64,000 bases of DNA, from the NCBI RefSeq assembly GCF_033439725.1, contig NW_026944388.1:3844001-3908000 (forward strand), read 5' to 3'. The notes beneath the pieces are model-generated. The model made no database searches, was not told where the DNA came from, and worked only from the letters and a program-made list of their open reading frames with translations. Both the position numbers and the translations under genes were made by a program. The DNA is from Neurospora tetraspora. Lineage: Eukaryota; Ascomycota; Sordariomycetes; Sordariales; Sordariaceae. Shown piece by piece: positions 1 through 11,417 of this stretch. How positions within the stretch are numbered: position 1 is the first letter of the stretch; the number at the start of each line of letters is the position of its first letter.

Positions 1-1590
1 ACACTGAACTTCTTGATGAACAGTGGGTTTGATCCCAAGAAGCAAAAGTACTTGCAAGACATTGCCTGGGATCTTCAGAAACGGAAATGCGACACCTTGA
101 AGTCCAAGCTGAACATCCGAGTCGGTCGATCAGCGTATATCTACATGATTGCCGATTTCTGGGGTGTGCTCGAGGAAAATGAGGTTCATGTCGGATTTTC
201 GTCCAAGTTCAGGGATGAGGAGGAGTCTTTCACGCTCCTATCCGACTGCGATGTCCTAGTGGCGCGATCTCCAGCCCATTTCCCTAGTGATATCCAACGG
301 GTTCGAGCCGTCTTCAGGCCAGAGCTCCACAGTCTCAAGGACGTTATCGTCTTCTCTACTAAAGGAGACATACCCCTTGCTAAGAAGCTATCTGGTGGAG
401 ACTACGATGGTGATATGGCGTGGGTCTGCTGGGATCCGGAGATTGTCGATGGGTTCGTCAATGCGGAGATGCCTCCGGAGCCTGACCTTTCTAGGTACCT
501 GAAGAAGGACAAAACGACCTTCAAACAGCTTATGGCCTCACGCGGCGCGGGCCCAGAGGTTAAGGAGCAGGCTACGTACGACATGATCCAAAAGAGTTTC
601 CATTTCGCCCTGCAGCCCAACTTCCTGGGCATGTGCACTAACTACAAAGAAAGGCTCTGTTACATCAATAACAGTGTGTGTAACGAGCCGGCCATCATTC
701 TTAGCTCACTGGTGGGAAACCTCGTCGATCAGAGCAAGCAAGGTATCGTCTTTAATGAAGCGAGCTGGGCTCAATTGCGTAGGGAATTGCTTGGAGGCGC
801 GTTGTCCCTTCCTGACCCAATGTACAAAAGCGACAACTGGCTCGGCCGCGGAGAGCCTACCCACATTATCGACTACCTGAAATTTTCCATCGCCAGGCCT
901 GCGATCGACAAGGAGCTGGAAGCCTTCCACAAAGCTATGAAAGTGGCCAAGGATACAGAAGACGGCGCTCACTTTTGGGACCCGGAACTCGCAGCCTACC
1001 ACACATTCTTCAAAGACTTTGGCAAAAAGTCGCGATCGTGTGCATTACTCCTCACGACCCTCGAGAACCGCATCGGCGAAGTGGAAAAGGAATACGGCAG
1101 GCTGGTCAAAAACAAGGACATGAAAGATAGCGCCGACTCCTACCCTGTCCGCGTCAACCAGGTCTATGAGAAATGGTGCGCCGTCACACCCGAAGCGATG
1201 GACAAGTCCGAAGCCAACTATGATTCTAAGGTGGTCAGGTTGCTCGAGCTGTCCTTCCTCGCGGATCGGGAGATGAACACTTGGGCTCTTTTGCGGGCCA
1301 GCACGGCTTTCAAGTTGTACTACCGCAAGAGCCCCAAGTTCGTCTGGCAGATGGCGGGCAGACAGCTCGCGTACATTAAGGCGCAGATGACGAGCAGACC
1401 CGGTGAAGGCGCCCCGGCGCTGATGACCGCGTTCATGTACGCGGGCTTGATGCCGGATAAGAAGTTTATGAAGCAGTATGTGGCCAGGCTGGAGGGCGAT
1501 GGATCAGAGTACCCCGATCCGGAGGACTATGACTTGCTGGGCGATGAGGATCTTGATGGAATTGGTTTCACAGGGAATGGCGATTATTAG
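1..1590 (+). CDS. qde-1: RNA-dependent RNA polymerase QDE-1, C-terminal part (5' end outside window)
   Basis: The window opens inside this gene; the frame is open from base 1 to the TAG at 1588-1590. QDE-1 is the cellular RNA/DNA-dependent RNA polymerase of the quelling pathway, which makes aberrant and double-stranded RNA for silencing. The catalytic loop GGDYDGDMAW is encoded near 397-430; its three aspartates are the metal ligands of the double-psi beta-barrel active site. From the first Asp to the C-terminus there are 395 residues, matching what I recall for the 1402-residue N. crassa protein with catalytic D1007. That match separates it from the paralogues SAD-1 and RRP-3. The rest is the helical head and slab region and an acidic tail. 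No intron is visible in this part. The identification rests on memory of the family, not on a search. Confidence 0.93.
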   Translation, partial: TLNFLMNSGFDPKKQKYLQDIAWDLQKRKCDTLKSKLNIRVGRSAYIYMIADFWGVLEENEVHVGFSSKFRDEEESFTLLSDCDVLVARSPAHFPSDIQRVRAVFRPELHSLKDVIVFSTKGDIPLAKKLSGGDYDGDMAWVCWDPEIVDGFVNAEMPPEPDLSRYLKKDKTTFKQLMASRGAGPEVKEQATYDMIQKSFHFALQPNFLGMCTNYKERLCYINNSVCNEPAIILSSLVGNLVDQSKQGIVFNEASWAQLRRELLGGALSLPDPMYKSDNWLGRGEPTHIIDYLKFSIARPAIDKELEAFHKAMKVAKDTEDGAHFWDPELAAYHTFFKDFGKKSRSCALLLTTLENRIGEVEKEYGRLVKNKDMKDSADSYPVRVNQVYEKWCAVTPEAMDKSEANYDSKVVRLLELSFLADREMNTWALLRASTAFKLYYRKSPKFVWQMAGRQLAYIKAQMTSRPGEGAPALMTAFMYAGLMPDKKFMKQYVARLEGDGSEYPDPEDYDLLGDEDLDGIGFTGNGDY

Positions 1591-3205
1591 TCGGGTTGCT
1601 TGGAGGGGGCCAGTTGCATCTTTACTTTTCTGATTTTCCGAGTCTTTGGCGCTGGGAAAGGGAAGCTTTTTTAACATGGCATTCCCTATGGATGAGTGCT
1701 CATTTTATGGACTTCAGTTATGGCAATTTCCTTCGGCTTTCGAATCTGGCTGAGCAAGCGAGGCGTGGGGCCTGTAGTTGGTCGCTGGAAGATAAAACAA
1801 AAATGGGAGACGATATTATTCATGGTGGCGTGATAATACTGGGATATTTGGGTGTTGTGCTTTGTTTCCATGTCGCGGGTTTTCTTTTTGCATCTTTCCT
1901 GCTTGTTGCCCGTGGAGCAGATGGTGTCAAAATCTCATACGACAACCAACCTCAAGGAAATTATCGAGCTCGATGAGGACGCATCACGTCTGTGCTGGAC
2001 CAAGGCGACGACAGATCTGACACTGCGCGGCCTCGACGACAAGAATGAGTTGTCTCGTCCGCGGCAGTTCACACCTCGGAGTATGTGGCCTTTTGGAGCG
2101 GCGGCTCAGGTAAGTAGCTGGGATGCTTCATCTCATAAAGGTGACGGGAGCCAGCCATCAACATTACATCCCTTCTTCCCACGAACTGTGACGCCATAGC
2201 GTCGTACGAAGTATTGCCGGTGGTTTTTGCCACTATCTCCATTTCCCGAAAAGCATTCCATCATCAACCAGAAGCACCAATGAAGCCGTTCATTCGGGCC
2301 CCTTTCCCGAATCATATGCCATATGCAAATCACTGATCGGATCGACACCACCCAAGAACAATCAAGCTTTGCGGAGAAATGACGCTACGGGGCTTGTGAT
2401 TTCCCTCCGACCCTCCTTCCCCAGCTGTCTCTCTCTTGTCCCGTCGTCCGATCTCCGAAATGCATGTGAAGGAAGGAACCAATAACGATGCATGTGCTTA
2501 TCTGAATAACATCACCCTCTTTTGATGTCTGTTTCGAGCCTAGAATCACCGTAGTGCAGTCCTTTGCTCCGACCCGGACCTACAGTAGTTAGGAAAAGAA
2601 AAAGCTTATATAGCGTGCTCGCTCCCTTAGCCTCCGACCTCCATCGTAGGTGGAGCCCACCGGGATCTCTTAGACTGCTTTTGGATCTGTCCAAGTGAGA
2701 TATAGTGCGAAGCGGTTGGTGTTACACTTTCATATTACATCAACAATACAGTTCGAGATACACATCTCCGGTTTTCTTCCGATTGACACTACTTTTATAA
2801 TTTTTTTCTTAACCCCTGACAAGAACTTTTGTGACACCTTTTCATTGAATTAATGATGGCTCTTTCAGATTCCGACCTTTTGACCTTTTGCTCTTTTACC
2901 GATTCATCGAACTTGAGAACACCCCGACTCTACCTAGGAACTTGCGACTCGAGACGTATCCGATTCATACCTACTACGTTCACCGACCTACCTACCTACC
3001 CTACGTACGTACGCAATAAAGAATACGTATCTCTAGTCATCCACACATAACCTACAACAACTCTAATCACATCGGAAGCAACAACCATCAAGTTGAAACT
3101 CCGTCGGTACTATTTGTAACCGAGTGACCTCACAACTTTTTTACTTGGAATATTTCTATACACGCTCAAAGATACCTACATGCACACAAACACACAACAA
3201 ACACA
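1591..3205. other. Intergenic: qde-1 3' region and upstream region of the PAR32-like gene
   Basis: No convincing gene is seen. The last few hundred bases are pyrimidine-rich with CTAC/GTAC runs near 2985-3015 and probably hold the promoter and 5' UTR of the next gene. Confidence 0.6.
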
Positions 3206-3822
3206 ATGAAGCTAAAGGAATTCCTCGCCCGCCGATCCTCCGCCCCGAGCCACATGAACCCCCAATTTATGAGCGACGAGTACATGAATCGTCGACGATC
3301 ATTCGGCCGCGGAGGAGCAGGGAATATCCGTATGTTCAGTTCTTTCCTCTTTTCTCTTTCCTCTTCCTTTTTTTTGATCCACTGTTGCAAATTGCATTCC
3401 ACTTCAACCGTCCTCAAGTAGACTAACTAACACAAACCCCCACAGGCTCCCGAGAAGAAGCAACCCTCCCCACGCCGCCCCTCTCCGGCATCCCCCCCAA
3501 CAGCAGCCACAATACCGACCTGGATCCTCAGCAGTACCAGGAAGGAGACCGGGAACGGGAAAGGGAACGTGAAAGAGAAAGAGAACGGCAGCGAAGGAGA
3601 AGCAGTGTGTGGAGCTCCATGTCTATTTCCTCTTCCTCCGAGTCTACGGGCACGCACGACGAGTCTGATGCGTTATCTTCTAGTGGTAGTTGGTTGAGTG
3701 GGATGAGGCAGGTGTTAAGCGGTGGGAGTGGTGGTGGGAGTGGTGGGAGTGGCGGGCATGGGCATGGGCAGTCACCACCACCATCGGTACCATCGGGGAG
3801 GAGGAGGAAGGGGAGTTTATAA
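3206..3822 (+). CDS. PAR32-like (DUF3602) small protein
   Basis: Two exons, 3206-3329 and 3446-3822, give 166 residues. The intron has donor GTATGT, branch GACTAAC and acceptor CACAG; the junction restores the Arg after the motif GRGGAGNI. That motif is the signature of the fungal PAR32/DUF3602 family, small phosphorylated disordered proteins; yeast Par32 acts in TORC1 and ammonium-transporter control. Only one copy of the motif is present here. The middle is an Arg-Glu repeat (about residues 66-80), then Ser-rich, Gly-Ser repeat and basic C-terminal segments, all apparently disordered. The start ATG is preceded by an A-rich leader. Family assignment is from the motif alone; the role in this organism is inference. 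Confidence 0.75.
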
Positions 3823-3913
3823 AGTGAGTTTGGGGAAGGAACGGGCGTGATGTTGTGCCAAAAGAAAAACAAGAAAAAAAGAAAAAAGGAAGAAAGGAAA
3901 AAAAGAAAAAGAA

Positions 3914-3937
3914 GGGGGGGGGGGGGGGGGGGGGGGG
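3914..3937 (+). repeat. Homopolymer run of 24 G
   Basis: An uninterrupted run of G follows a roughly 50-base A/G-rich stretch just downstream of the PAR32-like stop codon, so it probably lies in the 3' UTR. Such runs can form G-quadruplexes and vary in length between strains and assemblies. Confidence 0.9.
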
Positions 3938-4384
3938 TTGTCTGTCTGTCTTTTTGCCGATGGTTAAAATCGAAACGAAAAGTATTGAGGATGAATGGAA
4001 TGGAATGGAAATGGAATATCTTGGACCTTGGTAGCTTGGTAGGTAGGAAGGAAAGGAAAAGTTCGTTGTGTTTTTTCACTGATGATGGATGAGTGTTGAA
4101 ATGACAGGAAAGGACGGCCATCAAAAGTTTCAATACTAGCTTGATAACAGTTTTTGGTAGAATGACCAATACTTGATCTTCATGATATGCGACGATTTCC
4201 CCCGCAGTTTGATGACGATGTGTTGAAGACGATGTGTTGGAAAGTTTGAAGTGAAGTGTGGAAGTGGCGGCGAGGGGAGGTTGGTTCAGTTGGCGGCATG
4301 ACTCTCATTTCCCTCACAGCCCATTTGCCTGCCGTATATAAGCACGGAATCCAGCTAATTGTTTCAACAAACAGCTTTAAGGGC
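3938..4384. other. Intergenic between PAR32-like gene and tRNA-Pro
   Basis: No gene seen. It contains small GGAATGGAAT-type direct repeats near 3990-4020. Confidence 0.6.
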
Positions 4385-4456
4385 GGCTCTGTGGTGTAGT
4401 GGTAGCATACTTGCTTTGGGTGCAAGTGGTCCCAGGTTCGAACCCTGGCTGAGCCC
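4385..4456 (+). tRNA. tRNA-Pro (anticodon TGG)
   Basis: A 72-base cloverleaf without intron. The anticodon stem CTTGC/GCAAG encloses loop TTTGGGT with anticodon TGG at 4417-4419. The T arm is CCAGG-TTCGAAC-CCTGG and the discriminator base is C. The B-box GGTTCGAACCC and an A-box-like GTGTAGTGGTAGC are present. The acceptor stem GGCTCTG/CTGAGCC pairs except for a T-T opposition at positions 6-67. CCA is not encoded, as expected for a nuclear tRNA gene. Pol III terminator T runs follow at 4468-4473 and 4478-4484. Confidence 0.95.
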
Positions 4457-4467
4457 TTCTAGCAATC

Positions 4468-4484
4468 TTTTTTGCAGTTTTTTT
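4468..4484 (+). terminator. RNA polymerase III terminator of tRNA-Pro
   Basis: A T6 run at 4468-4473 and a T7 run at 4478-4484 lie 12-28 bases past the tRNA 3' end, giving a main and a backup Pol III stop. Confidence 0.8.
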
Positions 4485-5474
4485 GCTTGTCGTTTTCCTG
4501 CACGAGTGGATGCCGCTTGCTTTTTTGGCTGCGTCTGTGTGTCTTGGCCTGCGGTACGGAGTCCTGCCTGCCGCTGGCAGCCATAACAATCGTCACCAAA
4601 ACAAATCACCTCATCTTCAACAACCACTCAACCTCACGAAATGTCGATTTTGATCTTGACGATAAGACCTCGTGCTAGCTGAGTCCTGGAGGACGCCGTT
4701 TTTTTTTCTCGTCAGTACCGATTTTGCGGCGTTGGAGAACTGCTGGTTCATCATGTACCGTCCCTGCGCCGCGCTTCCCACTTCGTCGTCCGCATGTTTG
4801 GCATGTTGGCTTGTTGGTTCTCGGCTGTCGGTGCCGTTCAAACGTGGACTGAACCACGAGCACGGAACTGGATGTGTTAGGGAGGGGCATTCTGAAAATC
4901 AAGAATGAAAATGAATCCCGGAAGTTCCTGACGCCGAAAATGTTGCGCGCCAGATTTCTTCTTGGTCCAATCCGACGCGTCGCATAGACGATCGTCCCAG
5001 TCGAAAAGAAACTCGCGGGCAAAAAAAAAGACGATGATCTACAAGTCATACGAGGAGACGGCTCTCATGATCGAAAGGATTCACCAAGTTTTACAGCAAA
5101 TCCGACCAATGGACATATCACCTTGGCACATGCTCCCAAAGCCTCCCTTGACCACGTTTTGAGCGGTGCCCGTCACCAACATTCGTTCACAATGGCATTC
5201 GCTTCCCATACAGCAATGTCTCACATCAGGACTGGGTATCTAAAGTGGAAGGGGGGGAGACATTCCAGTTCGGTGATATTGATCGGCCAACGGGTTGGAA
5301 TTCATACCTTTGCACCACGTTTTGCTCGTGGGAATCCGAAGAGGTATAGTGGCGTGAAGGGAAAACCAACAGAGAGCGAATGGGTATATCTACCTTTCGA
5401 GCCCCGAGGGTATTTCTCAACTTCTCTTTCGACCTGTTGCGTCGAGTTGCTGTATCAAAGAGAAGTCTAACGCA
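4485..5474. other. Intergenic between tRNA-Pro and the aspartic protease gene
   Basis: Short open frames only, with no recognisable protein or RNA gene. The last part is the likely promoter of the protease gene. Confidence 0.55.
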
Positions 5475-7494
5475 ATGCTCTACTCACAAAACATCGCCTC
5501 TCTGGGCGCTCTGCTCCTCTTGGCCCAAACGTCAACGACACTCGGTCATCCTAGCAGACACACTCATCACCACAAGCATCACCTTGCCAGGGATGTTGGA
5601 GCGAAACATCAAATGGGGGTTCCAGCTGATACAAGTGAAGTACTGTGGTCGGATCATACCGCGCAGAGGTCGTCGAGAAAGAGAGGAAGCCAGGATGATA
5701 ACAAGGGGCGCAAAGAGGAAGAAGGAAGACCTTCACCATTCGCCAAGTCAAGAACCCTCGTCCTGAAGGACGAAGCACCGCACAGCGCAATGGTCTATCG
5801 GCTTTGCTTCATGCCTACGCCAAGTACGGCGTTGAGCCTTCGCCGAGGATCAAGAAGGCTATGAAGCTGAATCCGGCTTTCCGTGCCTACCAGGAGGAAC
5901 TTGAGAAGAGTACGACTACAGTGCCCAATATAACATAGAAGCAGAGCTAACAAGCCTGTCAACAGGAGGCGACATCACCGCCACAACCGCAGCCATCCCC
6001 CCTCCCGGCAACTACGAGTACATCTCACCCGTCGAGATCGGCACACCTCCCCAAACGGTGTGGATGAACATCGACACCGGCTCTGCCGACTTGTAAGCCT
6101 ACCTACCGGCCCCCCTCTTTTCCTTTAACTCTCCACGGAAAAAAAAAAGACACCACGACTAACGCAGACCAACAAACAGCTGGGTAGTCTCCACCGACAC
6201 CCCCCGCTACCAAACCCGCGGCCACGCCATCTACGACCCGCACACATCCAACACCTCGGTCCTGATCCCCGACCTCAACTGGCGCATCACCTACGCCGAC
6301 GGCTCCGGCGCCCACGGCATCGTCTACCAAGACCGCGTCTCCATCGACGACACGCTGTCCTTCCCTGCGCAAGTCGTGCAATCCGCCACCTCCATCTCGT
6401 GGGACTTCACTACGGACCCGTACGTCAGCGGCATCATGGGCTTGGGTATGTCGGCGGGTAATACGGTTAGTGAGAGTATTAAGGATGTGGAGGATAAAAC
6501 CGGAATAAAGATCTTGACGTTTATGGATAATGTTATGAGTCAGTTGAGGGAGCCGGTGTTTACGGCTAATTTGAGGGATAATGCCGCGGGGAGCTATGGG
6601 TTTGGGTTTGTGAATGAGACGGAGTATGTGGGGGAGGTGAGGTATGTGGATGTTAAAGAGGATGGCATCTTTTGGGAGTTTGAGGTGGGGGGGTATTTGG
6701 TTGGGAGTGAGGAGGAGAAGGCGGAGAAAGTGGAGGGAGAGAGGGATGTTCAAGTGGATGGGGTGAAGTCGGAGGAGGACGAGGAGTCTGAGATGATGAT
6801 GGAACCTGCTCAAACCGAGGAAAGCCATTCGGACAGTGAGCAGGAGTCAACGACCATCCAGCCAGATCAACCCAAGGCCTCGAGCCCTCCTGCCACGACT
6901 CATTCGTCGGACCAAGCAGACGCCCAGGACCAAGACCCAACAAACACCCTCCTCGAAACCACAAACTCAACCATCATCCCCCGCCGAGCCACCAAAAGCC
7001 ACACCACAGGCCAACGAATCTCCTACCCCTTCACCACCATAGCCGACACCGGCACCACGCTCCTGCTCCTCCCCGACCGTATAGTATCCGATTACTACTC
7101 CACCATCCCTCACGCCTCCTACTCCCCCGAATGGGCCGGCTACCTCTTTCCCTGCGCTTACACCTCTTCTCTGCCCGATTGGTCTTTCTTTCTTGGGGGG
7201 TCTGCCGCCCCAAACACCACCACTGCCTCCACTGATTCCAAAGCCGAGCCCAAGCTTGATATCGGACCAGAAGAAGGAGATGAAACGAAAGAAGGAGGGT
7301 TCTACTACAAAGGCACAGTCCCTGGCCGGTACATGAACTACGGCGAGGTGAACGCGACCTAGTGCTACGGCGGGATGCAGAGCAGTGAGGATGTGGGGTT
7401 TAGTATCTTTGGGGATGTGGTGCTTAAGGCGCAGTTTGTGGTGTTTGATTTGGGCGGGATGAAGGTGGGGTTTGCGGGGAAGGAGTTGGAATGA
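5475..7494 (+). pseudogene. Pepsin-type aspartic protease gene (family A1), apparently damaged
   Basis: The product would be a secreted acid protease. A signal peptide (MLYSQNIASLGALLLLAQ) starts at 5475. The A1 propeptide (FTIRQVKNP, then NGLSALLHAYAKYG) follows in a different frame at 5726-5909. Mature exons are 5966-6092 and 6180-7362, joined through introns 5910-5965 and 6093-6179. The first catalytic motif DTGSAD sits at the second junction; the second, ADTGTTLLLL, is near 7042. Between them is an unusual acidic, disordered insert (about 6710-6990). A TAG at 7360-7362 stops the frame, yet the next 43 codons in the same frame, to TGA 7492-7494, encode the expected C-terminal lobe (CYGGMQ, then [16 protein letters not shown]). 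No ordinary intron removes the TAG. The signal-to-propeptide frame change, near a purine-rich repeat at about 5700-5726, could be a missed intron, a frameshift or a sequence error. It is either a decaying gene or one rescued at the RNA level. Confidence 0.75.
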
Positions 7495-10400
7495 GAAGGA
7501 GGAGTGATGGGGTTTTGAGTTGATCGATGAGAGGTGGGTGAATTGAGAAGTGACGGGTGAGGAGCTCACGAGTAGAAGACGGAGCGTGTACTGACAGACT
7601 CTAAAAGAGAAGGAAGTGACAACCGCAAGAGGCGGGTACTACCTACCCATTGTATGTCTGACAGTCAGCGAGGAGAGAGCCTGGTAAGGCTGTCTCAAAA
7701 GGTAGGTACCTCTACCTATCTTATCGATGTAAGGCGATTTACTCGAACGGAATGAAGCTCGGCTACTCGGGTGACAGGATCTTGTCTCGCGCCCGATGGT
7801 AAGCCCAGCGGTCACTCACTCACTGCTTGGCGAGCGGCCGCTTTTGGCCCCCAACTTGCGCGACCGATTGGAGAGCCTCAACTTGGGAGAGATGAGTAGG
7901 CGCACAGGCCATAGCTCGGAGAGATATCGGAGTTTGAATTGAGTGTCATTTGTCAGTCTCCGAGGTTGCTTTCAAGTGTGGTGGGCTGGCTGGTGGGATT
8001 GACGAAGAGGAGAACGCAGGAGAATGAGAGCTTGAGGTACGTGTGGAGCTTTTGTTCGTGTTCTCAACTGGAGTTCCCAGATGATCATAACAGCTGCAAC
8101 AGCATGAGATGAGATTGATTGTCTTCACGCTCTTGTGCTTTGTTTACTCGCCAGTTATCGCGAAGTGGTCAGTGAATCAGGAAGTGTACTACACAAAAAC
8201 AGACCCAACCCGAACTCGAATATCGGAAGCAAACGATTGGACATTCTTCGACCGGTGTGCCTTGGTCTCTATTGAAGAAGGCATTCGGAGGCATACCCTC
8301 TAGCAAAATATGCCCGGATCTAGAAGGAGGGGGAGATAGAGATTCAGATATCTCCGGCGAGTGAGGCTTGACGTTCGACGCCGGACATATGTCCTATGCA
8401 CCGGCTGGTATGTTGAAAGTTTGACCCCGCTTGTTCCTGTGTTCAAACATCATGACAAAGATCTTAACAAGTCTGTTCGTTCCAATCGCTTCAAAGGAGT
8501 GGAATCAACGCGAGAGAGAGAAAACGAAAAAATTACCTTCCTCGGCCCCGTGTTTCCATGATATGGTTGCGGCCGCTCGGGTCGGGTGGTTCGCATCCAC
8601 TCCTCCAACCGTCCGCTCCCGTCCGATGCGTTTTCTCCCGCGCGGCTGTGACCTGCTACTGCTGTACTCCGCGATGCATGTCTCAGTTCGTGCTGCTTTC
8701 TGCAATCACCGATAAGTTCACTACATAATGACGGCGTCGAGGCGTCAGGGGCAGACGGGGGACATGGAGGAGCGGGTGCATCATTTTGTTCACTATGCCA
8801 CGCTTTCTAGGTACCTAAAACCTCCAGAAGAGGATAAACGGCCCGGTTTCTTGCTTCGTCGTCAACGAATCATGGGGACCATCACATTATACGCCAGGTA
8901 CGTGAAAAGGCGGAAATGAGAAAAGGTGGCTGGGGGGTGGAGGTCCATGTAGTGTAGGTACGCTGCGAGAATGCGTAGTGGGGGAAAAGAGGCACTTTTG
9001 ACACACTCTCTGGAGCAACGAGACCCAATGACCGGTTTTCTGGATTCAATAGTCCTGCAGGTGGGATGGCGGTTGGCGCCGCATGGTGATGTGGCAGGTT
9101 GGATGGCTCGAGGATGGGTGTAGGGATGGTAGGGCAATGTTCACTGGCTCCGAGGCTCCGAAGGCTTGCATCAAAGCCAAACTTGAGGAGGTCCAGGTTC
9201 CTTGTGATGATGGCTTGTATGTTTGAGAGGGTCTGGACTCATCCATGGGAGAGGGGAAGGGAAAGGAAAGAAATGTTGAGGCGTTCGAGATTGGAAAGTA
9301 GTATGTATGTAGATGACGGACATTCTGCCTTGGCCGAGAGCCTGCTGCCGCTCAAATGACAAAGGGTGTACACCATGCGGGAAGATAAAGTGAACACGGG
9401 AGATATTTCAACCAGCAGTGGTGTTCACACGGCATGGCTTGGGTGACGAGAGTGATGACTGGTAAAACGCCCTGCGCCTCTGCGGAATTGTATACCTTGG
9501 AGTGCAGGTGTTTGCCTAGTCTGGAACCCAAAAAGGAAATGGGTTGCGTTCTCGACAGAGCTGGCAGTTCTTGCACGAGGTAGTATTCGGTTTCGGTGTC
9601 AGTTGCTGTTAGACAGGTATGTGACGACTGTGTAATGCAGATGTCGTAGGTACGTTCCTTCTGGGGTTTTCGTGGGTCGGAAGGAAAGACTGACTTGTAT
9701 ACCTAACCTGTCTTCACCTCAACAAGATGAAGCACTCCTTTCCTCAGGAACAATGACAACATCGTCGAAGGCCAAGCTCCTACCCACCTATAGGGCTGGC
9801 GGGACACCAGGATATCCTTGGATGGCTTGACCATCATTTTGATCTCCGATGAGAGCAACGTGACGGCGGGGACGGAATGGTGGGGGTCAAGGGAGGATTT
9901 CGAAGGGGCTTGGACTTGAGGCCCTCATTCGAGTGTCGATCACTTGGACAGCCAGGAAAGCCCAAAAGAGGCACCCGTCGACGCCTCATCCGCTTGGCAG
10001 GCGTTGTGGAGGTCAAGTTTAAACCGGCGAGCTCGCAAGTTCAACGAATGACCGTGGTTATTTGGAATTCATCACCCGTGGTCCTCCACAGAAAGAGGTG
10101 GTTGCGTTCTAGAGAAGGTGGTGTGGTGAGTTGTTCATCAACACGGGACAAGGGGTTCAGGAACGTCTGTCACAACCAGGTAGAGGTAAAGAGCTGGCGT
10201 CTCAACGGGCGGGGGCACGGGGGCTTGGTGATGGAACTTTGCACGATCCGGCTTTCGAGCACACCATGTGAAATGTAAAGTTCTTTCTTGCACACCTCAT
10301 GGGCGAATGAGGACGTCCATAAAGGAGCACCGCCCAGCTCAGCTAGGGGGAGACGAGCATTAGCTTCACATTCCCCACGTTACATTTTCGTTACCGGAAG

Positions 10401-11417
10401 CATGGAACACAGTGTAAACACTGAGAGCACCAGTTGCTCGGATTCAGGGGATAAGTTTTCTGCAAAGACCGAGGAAAGTAATATTGCGAACGTTAGAAAC
10501 GAAAAGTTTCGCTAAGGAAGAGGCTTTTACCTGCTTTAATTAATGTCCCTTTTGTCTGATAGACATTTTATGAGTGAGTGGCCGAGTTATGTGAAGTCCG
10601 GAGTCAACAACATCCGCGCTAACGAGCGAACCAGGGTTGGATATACCTTACATGTGTGACCCGGATCCTTCAGACGCCACACCAATGAGGTATTGTGACG
10701 AGCGCCAGCTATAACGGCGGCCACCCACCACAAGCACCCGCGGAGGTCCTGATGGGGTGGAATACAGGTACGCACGTAGAGCGTAGAGGGGGGCTTGTGA
10801 AGGAAAACTCGATTCAAGCCGCGCCTACCACACTCTAATGCGCGGTGCTACATCAGCAGCATCATGATTGGCAAATCATATAGCGAAAGATATCATGAAA
10901 CGCTCAGGTGGCTGGCAAACAGTGTCATGGCAGACATGGGTAGGCACAAGCTGAACGTTGAAAGAACGAGGGTTCACAGTGCTCTGCCACACGTCTGCCC
11001 TCAAGAATCAAGCGCCTCTTCCGGCACCGTCTTCGTTTTAGGAATTCTTTGCATCTCCGTTCTCAGGCATGTTCCGAGAGATCCACCTATTGTTCTTCTG
11101 GATCTGACTTTCTTGCATATTTTTCTGCCCTCCTTTCTGCCCTCCTTCGGGCCCCCTTATACCTCCTTTCTCGGGATTGGTTCGATGTGAATTAGATATG
11201 ACCACCGTCGAGGTGACACGGAGATCATCAAAATGCCACACAGTAGTCACTCGCACTGCCCCTTATCCAATACCAATAGTCAACACCGTAATTGCGGAAC
11301 CGTGCAGTTGAGAGTAGCGAGAACACTGCCGCCAGGCATACACACGAGAAGGACTCCCTCCGCGCCCTCAGAGAACCCAAAGAGCGGGTAACCACTTACG
11401 TCCAAGACAACATCATC
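7495..11417. other. Long intergenic region
   Basis: About 3.9 kb with only short, weakly biased open frames on both strands. One 64-codon frame at 8109-8303 (+) begins with a signal-like hydrophobic stretch, but nothing else supports it. No tRNA, 5S rRNA or repeat was recognised. It may hold regulatory DNA or non-coding transcripts that cannot be seen by eye. Confidence 0.5.

Noticed and set aside
3528-4169. 213-codon minus-strand frame with Phe/Leu/Pro runs
   Set aside because: Reads through the poly-G/A-G tract and the PAR32-like exon; low complexity only.
8109-8303. Small secreted protein candidate (64 codons, hydrophobic start)
   Set aside because: Only the hydrophobic N-terminus supports it; no Cys pattern, codon bias or second exon.
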